A DNA stretch of 64,000 nucleotides from Helicoverpa zea (Eukaryota; Arthropoda; Insecta; Lepidoptera; Noctuidae). Each line of letters starts with the position of its first letter. Positions within the stretch are counted from its first letter, which is position 1. The stretch covers positions 7,502,001-7,566,000 of the forward strand of contig NC_061474.1 of assembly GCF_022581195.2 (NCBI RefSeq). Direction: 5' to 3'. Shown one piece after another: positions 57,765-64,000 of the stretch. Under the pieces are notes generated by a model. The model was not told the DNA's origin and ran no database searches. It saw only the letters and a program-made list of their open reading frames with translations. The position numbers and the translations under genes were made by a program.

Positions 57765-60700
57765 ATGAAGTTGAATTTGTTTAAACGGTCGATGATTTTT
57801 GCGACTTTTTTTGGTTCGTGTTTGTGTATAGCGTTGATAGTGGCGTCTTTGGGGACTACGCATTGGATCGATGCGCGTGCGCGGAGAACGTCAAACCCTT
57901 TGGAGTCGGAAGGCAGGATCAGTTTTGGTCTCTTTGAAGGACGGAAAGAGCTGAACTTTGGATATGGGTGGAGGAACCATGATTTTAGCAGTAAGTGCAC
58001 TTATTTTTTGTTTGATTTCTAAACTCTGTAATGTCTTTTACTTAACGAATGTTGACGAAACCTATATAACCCAATGTAGTTAGAAAAAGGCTAGGCAGAT
58101 GATGATGATTATAAGAATAGTATCTACAAGCATGTGTAACCCGCTGCAATTTAATAGTATACTTACTTAATAATATGTAGATATCTAACCTCGTGCCATT
58201 TCATCATCAAGTAAAACTGGTCCTATTAAGTTTCTTGCAGATAGTAATATGATAATAATCTTGTAGTTTGTTCTAATGTCACGTATATGGTCATAGAAAT
58301 GTAATTAATTAATAAATTGTAATTACTTAGTTTAATTACAACCGTACTTATATTAGAGGTATAATACTAGCTGCTGCCCGCGACATCGGTCGTCTGCGTG
58401 GGTTATAGATTCTAGACTAAAAACACATAGAAAGTTTTGAAGGGCGGGAGTTTTTGGGGACTGTCTTTTGAACAAATGACCTTTTATCTCATCTTTAACG
58501 AAACACTTTACACTCCTCTAATTTCTACATCCACCCTGTTACAGTAAAAGCGGGTACACACCCAGCTCGTCGCTGGGCGTGGTGCGGTACCGCAGCCCTG
58601 CTGGGCGCAGCAGTGGTGTCGGCGGGCGGCGCTTGCGTGCTGGCAGCGCTTGGATCCGCAGCGAGAGCGCGGTGTTCCCCTAGACCGCTGCTGATTAGTA
58701 ACTCTTTAGCAGGTGGGTCTTAAATGCCTCGTTGGTCTTTCTTTCTTTTACAAAGCAGCCTGTAGCCTGGAAGTTGGTGATTGATACACCCGTGCATCGA
58801 AGAGTACGTCAATGCCTGTGCCTGATCTCTCTCCGGTCGTGTCGCATGGCCGTCCCATCGGGCTATGAGAGTGAAGGGAGTGATAGTGAGTGCAACTGTG
58901 TCTGCGCTAATGCTTGTGCACTGTATATGTCCTGCGCAGCTGGCTAATCTCCTTACATGAGAACGGCAGGACAAGAGCAGGTGGGTTTTTATTTACTACT
59001 AGCTGATCCCGCGAACTTCGTACTCCCTGGGCTTGGTACGGCACAGCGGCCCTCCTGGGTGCAGCAGTGGTGTCGGCGGGCGGCGCTTGCGTGCTGGCGG
59101 CGCTGGGGTCGGCGGCGAGAGCGCGGTGCTCGCCTAGACCGCTGCTTATTAGTAACTCTTTAGCAGGTGGGTCTTTAGCAACTGCCTCGTTAGTTTAGCT
59201 TTTACAAAGCAGCCCGGAGCCTGGCAGTTGGTGATTGATACACCCGTGCATCGGAGAGCATGTTAATGTGTTAATGTCGGTCCTGCGCCTGGTCTCTCTT
59301 CGGTCGTGTCGAATTGCCGTCCCATCAGGCTATGAGAGTGAAGGAATAGTGAGTGCACCTGTGTCTGCGCAAATGCTTGTGCATATGTCCTGCGCAGTTG
59401 GCTAATCTCCTTACATGAGAACCTTACCAGAGCAGGTGGGTTTTTATTTACTACTAGCTGATCCCTCCCGTCGCTGGGCGTGGTGCGAACTTCGTACTCC
59501 CTGGGCGTGGTGCGGCACCGCAGCCTTGCTGGGTGCAGCAGTGGTGTCGGCGGGCGGTGCCTGCGTGCTGGCGGCGCTGGGGTCGGCGGCGAGAGCGCGG
59601 TGTTATTAGTAACTCTTTAGCAGGTGGGGTTGTTTTTGTTAAGGTATGATTGTATTAAATGATACGGACTGAGGTGGAGATAGATATACATCATAAAGCT
59701 ACACCGAGTAAGCCATAGAAAGAAGACATGTTCCTTCAAATTGCGTACCTGTATGTGCAATTACATATGTCACTCGTCTTCATTGACACCAAAGCCACCT
59801 TAAGCGGGATATAAACTTTACTTTTTTACCGATATTATACATGCGAATGTAACTCCATCCATTTGATACTCAAAGACCTAGTGTAGAGAGCATGTGAAAG
59901 GACATAGGTTACCTACTTTTTATATGAGTGTGAGAAGAAGTTCCTTTGGGACGCAGATGAAGCCGGAGGAAACCGTTAGTACGTCATAAAGTTATAATAT
60001 AGTCAGTTATAATATGGCAAGAAAACATATTTCTTGAAGTTTAAAACTTGCACAAACATAATATGTATTATTTAGAACTGGAATTTTGTTAACTATGTTA
60101 CTCAAACACAATATTTTCACATTCCAGTGCTATTCAGCCTTGGAGCGATAGCAGTTTGGCTGACGGAGTACTTCCTGAGACTGCAGCACAACGTCATGTC
60201 GGACGAGGATCTGGCCAACACCTGGTCTTCTGACGACACTGCTGACCTTGGACTGTCCTTCTGGTACGTAGAAGTAGATGAATGATGTAAATTTAAGCGT
60301 ACCAAAGTTATCGGCCTGGGAGGGGGCAATAGCAGACAATCTATAAAATTGCTGATCTTGTGAAGGGCTAATTTTGGGGACAGTCTTTTGTGACCAAAAA
60401 GCATTTGCATATTTTTAGCCTACTTTGAATAAATGACTCTTTATATTTGTCTTTAAATTGCCCTTCTGGTAAGCAGAAGTAGTCTATTAGTTAGGAACGC
60501 ACAAATATTTCCCATAAGTACATACATTGAACCAAGATCCTAGGGCAACCCCACATCAGCTATTTTCTCATTAATGAAACTTAACGTCCGAATCGACTTT
60601 ATCTTATGCAACTTACAAGTTTAATTTCTGAGAAAACAAGTAATTTCTGGCCGCCCTTGGATCTGACACGATTGTATGGAACCGAAGGAATACGGTACTA

Positions 60701-61368
60701 CATATTATATTAAGTTTAAACCGAATACAGTTAGTTAATAATAATAATTTTTATTTTATTGAAGCTACATAGGCTCACTTGTTAGTAATGCTTATGCTAA
60801 TACCTAAGGGTTAGTAAATTAAAATTAAAATTATTTAGGGTATGTCCTGACGAACTATGACCTTTATAAAATGGCTCAACATGCGGGAGTCGTTCAGGTC
60901 AGATAACGTCTTCAAAATGCTATTGGAGCTGCTTCGTAATCTACTCAACAGAGAGGCGGTCTTATTTCTCATAATCGCATAGAAGTCGTTTGTATGAGCT
61001 TCAGCAAACATAGTAGACGCACTACAAAATCTTGGCAGCCCCAACAGCACTCTGAAACCGTTATTATATTGCACTCGCAGAACATCTAGGGCCTTCCGCG
61101 TATAGTTGAAATTAAAATGTTAAAATACGTTCAAATGAGACGATATTTCTCAAATGAAAATACAAAAGAAAAAGTAATCACAAAAATATAAATAAAACTC
61201 AATTACTAAAAATATTATTTCTTCAATTCCAGGTTGGTGGTATCAGCCAGCATAGCGGCATTCATCAACGACGTTTGCATTCTCATAGCAATGGCGGACG
61301 GTCGGGACATCGACACTATCGCGCCGGCACTGGAGGAGAAAGTCAACGGAGCTATCATGTTGTATTAG
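57765..61368 (+). CDS. Clarin-like four-pass membrane protein (4 coding exons)
   Basis: Coding exons: 57765-57990, 58545-58712, 60128-60263 and 61233-61368. All junctions are GT/AG and phases join to about 221 aa ending in TAG. The first true ATG is at 57765 (MKLNLFKRS); a longer frame upstream begins only with GTG. Four hydrophobic segments are visible: near residues 10-30 (IFATFFGSCLCIALIVASLG), 85-110 (alanine/glycine rich, exon 2), 122-146 and 172-197. The first loop carries a GLFEGRKELNFGYG stretch resembling the GLF segment of clarins. Length and topology also match clarins (about 230 aa), small membrane proteins linked in vertebrates to sensory hair-cell junctions. The role in insects is not inferable here. 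Exon 2 is followed by two decayed copies of itself in intron 2. Other tetraspan families remain possible. Confidence 0.75.
58725..58965 (+). mobile_element. SINE-3 fragment between exon 2 and its first copy
   Basis: It matches SINE-3 in plus orientation (TGATTGATACACCCGTGCAT, CGGGCTATGAGAGTGAAGG, CTGCGCAGCTGGCTAATCTC). The tRNA-like head is truncated to GCCTCGTTGGTCTTT. Confidence 0.8.
58980..59165 (+). pseudogene. Tandem copy B of clarin-like exon 2
   Basis: From about 59030 to 59165 the sequence repeats exon 2. It keeps the reading frame from WAWYGTAALLG to PRPLLISNSLA and the GTGGGT donor. The 5' edge is replaced by CGAACTTCGTACTCC, and the only nearby acceptors would put the exon out of frame or introduce a stop. 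The copy is about 453 bp from the original. It is probably not spliced, but it is the better preserved of the two copies. Confidence 0.8.
59200..59425 (+). mobile_element. SINE-3 fragment, second copy in the tandem unit
   Basis: It is nearly the same as 58725-58965 and in the same orientation. It was evidently duplicated together with exon 2 rather than inserted independently. Confidence 0.8.
59460..59626 (+). pseudogene. Tandem copy C of clarin-like exon 2, frameshifted
   Basis: It matches exon 2 from WAWCGTAALLG to SAARARC, then has a 17-bp deletion relative to the original that removes the codons for SPRPLL and brings in an immediate stop. It retains a GTGGGG donor. It is clearly broken. 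Confidence 0.85.
60735..61120 (-). pseudogene. LINE fragment: C-terminal end of a reverse transcriptase frame
   Basis: On the minus strand, 61110-60835 reads an uninterrupted frame containing KALDVLRVQYNNGFRVLLGL, PRFCSAS and FYAIMRNK. This is the conserved C-terminal tail of a lepidopteran non-LTR reverse transcriptase. It ends in an AT-rich tail with TTATTATTATT (60739-60750). It lies in intron 3 of the clarin-like gene. Confidence 0.75.
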
Positions 61369-62290
61369 TCATTTTATACCTTAAAACAAGGTCATAAGGT
61401 TTGATTTAGATTGTCATTTACATACGCCAATCGTGAAGGTATAGTCCAAATTAATGTCCAACCAATTACCAATGTCTTAATTATTAAATTAAGACATTGG
61501 TAATCACCCTTAAGACAACGGTGTTAAGGTATGGGTTTGCTTGTCATTTACATACTGAAAGCAATCTTGAAAGTTCTTAATCTAAAATCAGAAATTGAAA
61601 ATTCTCTAAGGCTGCCCGCCTACGTCCGATAATCGGTGACCGATTTTTTTTTTTGAGTAAATAGAACACTCTGATAAGATATGTAAGACTTTTCTACACA
61701 TATTTTGGTAATAATACATTATTCAGAATTGTTGTATGTAAAAGACAAACTATGCTATCGCACAAAGTTTACCTTGTTGCATAAATGCATTGTTTCACAA
61801 TAGCAGATCTCTCTATGGGGTTTACCTACCGAGTGATCTTTGAAGTTGACCAAAATAGGACTTAAAATTTGACAGACACTTAAGAAAATCGAATCATTCA
61901 TACTAAAAATTATGGACTGGATAGATTTTATAATATGTGACAAGTAACGACAATGGCAGATTTAAATGTAGTAGGTAGAAAGAAATGCTCAGACTCATTC
62001 CACTAGCATATAATTTCCCCTAACTTCCCCAAACTGTATTATTTTATTCCCCAAATAATTTATAAGTTGTAAGAAGGCTGAATGTTAGGTTAAGTTCTAA
62101 ACGTAAAGTAAGTTGTGATTAACTCCGTAATTATTATTGTAAATGTTTTATAATAAAATGTGTAAACGTGATTAAACTTATACGTAAATTTAACTTTTCA
62201 CCTAAGTATTCAACTTAAAATAAAATAGTTTGTGACAATTTCTGTTACGCAAGAAGCAAACTTGCTGGTATTGTAATAAAGTGTATTGTA
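61369..62290 (+). other. Probable 3' untranslated region of the clarin-like gene
   Basis: AATAAA at 62275-62280 is a candidate poly-A signal about 900 bases behind the stop; ATAATAAAA near 62150 is another. The stretch contains a perfect hairpin at 61465-61504 (18-bp stem, ATTA loop). Confidence 0.4.
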
Positions 62291-62732
62291 ATAAGTCCTT
62301 TCTTCTTTTGATTCTTGAAATCTTTAAACGCAACATTTGAAATTATTCGTTGGTCAAAAGTAGTATTTTTTTAAGTATTCAATAATTACCTCATAAGAAC
62401 AAATCCATATAATATACTCAAGAAGGAACAAAATGTATATCTATTTTCAAATGTATTTTCTTTTTAAAAAGATCTGCATAAATATACAAGAGAAACTTTT
62501 ACTCTCATGATATTAATAATTTATACGTCTTTGCCAAACTTCATGGCGAGCAAAGAGAGCAAATAACTTCTCTCAAGTGCCCATACACGCTGATACCTAT
62601 AGATAGGTTCTGCTCAATAGGACTTGTGCAATGTTCCCAGCTGCCATTAAGTTTGACACGACCTCCATCAGTAAAAAAAACCTCAAATATACCAGGTCCA
62701 CAGATTAAATGTATTCTGCTAGGGCTCAGTTG

Positions 62733-62837
62733 TACCATTTAACTATAACGATAACCAGCCGAATATTTGCCGCCCGTTGGCCAAATCGGCAATTTGACAA
62801 CTGAAAATGGTTCGGTTATCGTTATAGTTATATGGTA
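62733..62837. mobile_element. Short palindromic MITE
   Basis: TACCATTTAACTATAACGAT at the left and ATCGTTATAGTTATATGGTA at the right form inverted arms of about 25 bases around an interior of about 50 bases. Non-coding. Confidence 0.7.
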
Positions 62838-62924
62838 TACCTCACCGTAAGAGTACTTACTGTTATATTGTTAGAAAAATTCAAAGTAAATTTTTATTTC
62901 ATAAATAGGTCTATAAAAGCTCTT

Positions 62925-63410
62925 TCGAAACGTCAAACTAGTTGCACGGTTCCAAGAAATTGACTCTCAGGCCTCTGCCTCGAATTTTGCGGGCAGCGGG
63001 GCGGCAGCGGCGGCGGCGCGGCAGCGGGGCGGGTAACGCATACCTGTTCTCCAAACTAGCGGGCACTATAGCGGTGTAGTGTCGTGTTTGCTGTTCCATA
63101 TGGGTGTCCTTTCAAAGATTGCCGAAATAATTAGCTCTTGCACGTCAGAAGACATTTTGATACGTCACAAAAAAAAATGTACAATGCAGACGCGAAACGC
63201 GGGCGGTCACCGCTTGACTGGAGCGCACCGCTCGTTGCCCGCCGCCGCGCCGCTCCCGCGCCGCTGTATTCGAGGGCCGGTCCATTTGATTATTTATACG
63301 CGTAAGATCCTGCCGCTCCCGCGCCGCCGCCGCCGCCGCCCCGCTGCCCGCGAGATTCGAGGCCGAGGCCTCATGGAGAAGAACCGGCAAGGAACTCCAT
63401 AGACACTCTT
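62925..63410 (+). repeat. Repeat family M split by MITE G
   Basis: The left half (ACGTCAAACTAGTTGCACGG) and right half (TGGAGAAGAACCGGCAAGGA, ACTCCATAGACAC) match the continuous copy at 22890-23000. The two halves are separated by the 401-bp element. Confidence 0.8.
62970..63370 (-). mobile_element. GC-rich MITE (family G), copy 2
   Basis: Ends GGCCTCTGCCTCGAATTTTG and CGAGATTCGAGGCCGAGGCC are inverted repeats with GCC-rich arms. TCA is duplicated at 62967-62969 and 63371-63373. The interior matches copy 1 (48966-49395) in the opposite orientation. The frames at 63079-63402 and 63145-63390 are by-products of the repeat. Confidence 0.9.
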
Positions 63411-64000
63411 TTCAATTAAGTAACATAGTATACTCTTACTTTTAACATTATTTCCGTCCAAAGGTTAAGATAAATATTTAATCAGCACATATTTTTGTTT
63501 ATTAGTTGTGCCATTAGGTTAAAACACACCTCTTATGTATTAATTTTATACAATGTAATAATCTTATTTTATTGATTTTGTATTATTTTTTGGAATAAAT
63601 ATTGATTGGTAAATTATCTTATTCTTTTATTGTAGACTTGTGGCCAGTTTCACCGGTTACTGATAAAGTTTCTGATAGCCTTTAAGCAATATTCAGGAAT
63701 TTATGGGACAGATAAACTATAAGTAATTTCCGGTTTCACATGTTTCGCATAGCATGTCTGACAGAAATTATAAGCAGCATTTATCTATGAGATAGCATTA
63801 ACTATCGGATAACTAACTGAAATCCAAAATCGGCTTAAGATTGTTTGATACACACAGAAAGCGCAAGAAACAGTTTGTCATCAATCCATAATCTAAAATG
63901 CATTTGCTTATCATGACTTCACTCCCGGTAGGCAAGCACCAAAGTTCGTGAAAGCAAAAATTACTTACAGGGGAGAGATTTACTTTAATGATTTTCCATA
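63411..64000. other. No gene seen; likely repeat near the end
   Basis: From about 63640 the sequence has a CCAGTTTCACCGGTTACTGATAA-type stretch and related ATCTGTC strings that look like a dispersed element cut by the window edge, but I could not bound it. Confidence 0.4.

Noticed and set aside
59030..59165. Copy B of clarin-like exon 2 as a mutually exclusive exon
   Set aside because: The nearest upstream acceptors place it out of frame or bring in a stop codon; only transcript evidence could restore this idea.

Overview
The window looks like AT-rich insect nuclear DNA, most likely from a moth or butterfly. It has small exons with canonical GT/AG splice sites, large introns, several tRNA-derived SINE families of the type common in Lepidoptera, many miniature inverted-repeat elements and one degenerate LINE. 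No species or database assignment was possible from the sequence alone.

Three protein-coding genes can be rebuilt exon by exon. Two are Pelle/IRAK-type death-domain kinases lying head to head: a 10-exon minus-strand gene (21653-37495, about 492 aa) and a 9-exon plus-strand gene (38452-42923, about 478 aa). Their start codons are separated by about 950 bp that must carry both promoters. Both keep the kinase catalytic residues, and both carry HGD rather than HRD in the catalytic loop. Pelle kinases act below Toll receptors, so this is a duplicated immune/developmental signalling kinase. The third gene (57765-61368, plus, four coding exons, about 221 aa) encodes a four-pass membrane protein resembling clarins. 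A 5' untranslated exon near 43434-43628 may belong to it.

Layout: 1-10500 is intergenic repeats and unique AT-rich DNA. 10540-11630 holds six related hairpins that look like a minus-strand microRNA cluster. 11683-19870 is repeats, including nested MITEs. 19870-37495 is the minus-strand kinase gene, whose 7.5-kb intron 3 is packed with transposons (one hAT-like element inside another, and a LINE carrying a SINE insertion). 37496-38451 is the shared promoter region and 38452-42950 the plus-strand kinase. 43434-57531 is a putative long first intron with two nested GC-rich MITEs. 57532-62290 is the clarin-like gene, and 62290-64000 is repeats.

The two strongest unexpected signals are the hairpin cluster and a recurrent pattern of partial exon duplication. 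The pattern affects kinase exons 6 and 9 and clarin-like exon 2. In the exon 6 case an identical tract that includes intron DNA is shared by both kinase paralogs, which suggests gene conversion.
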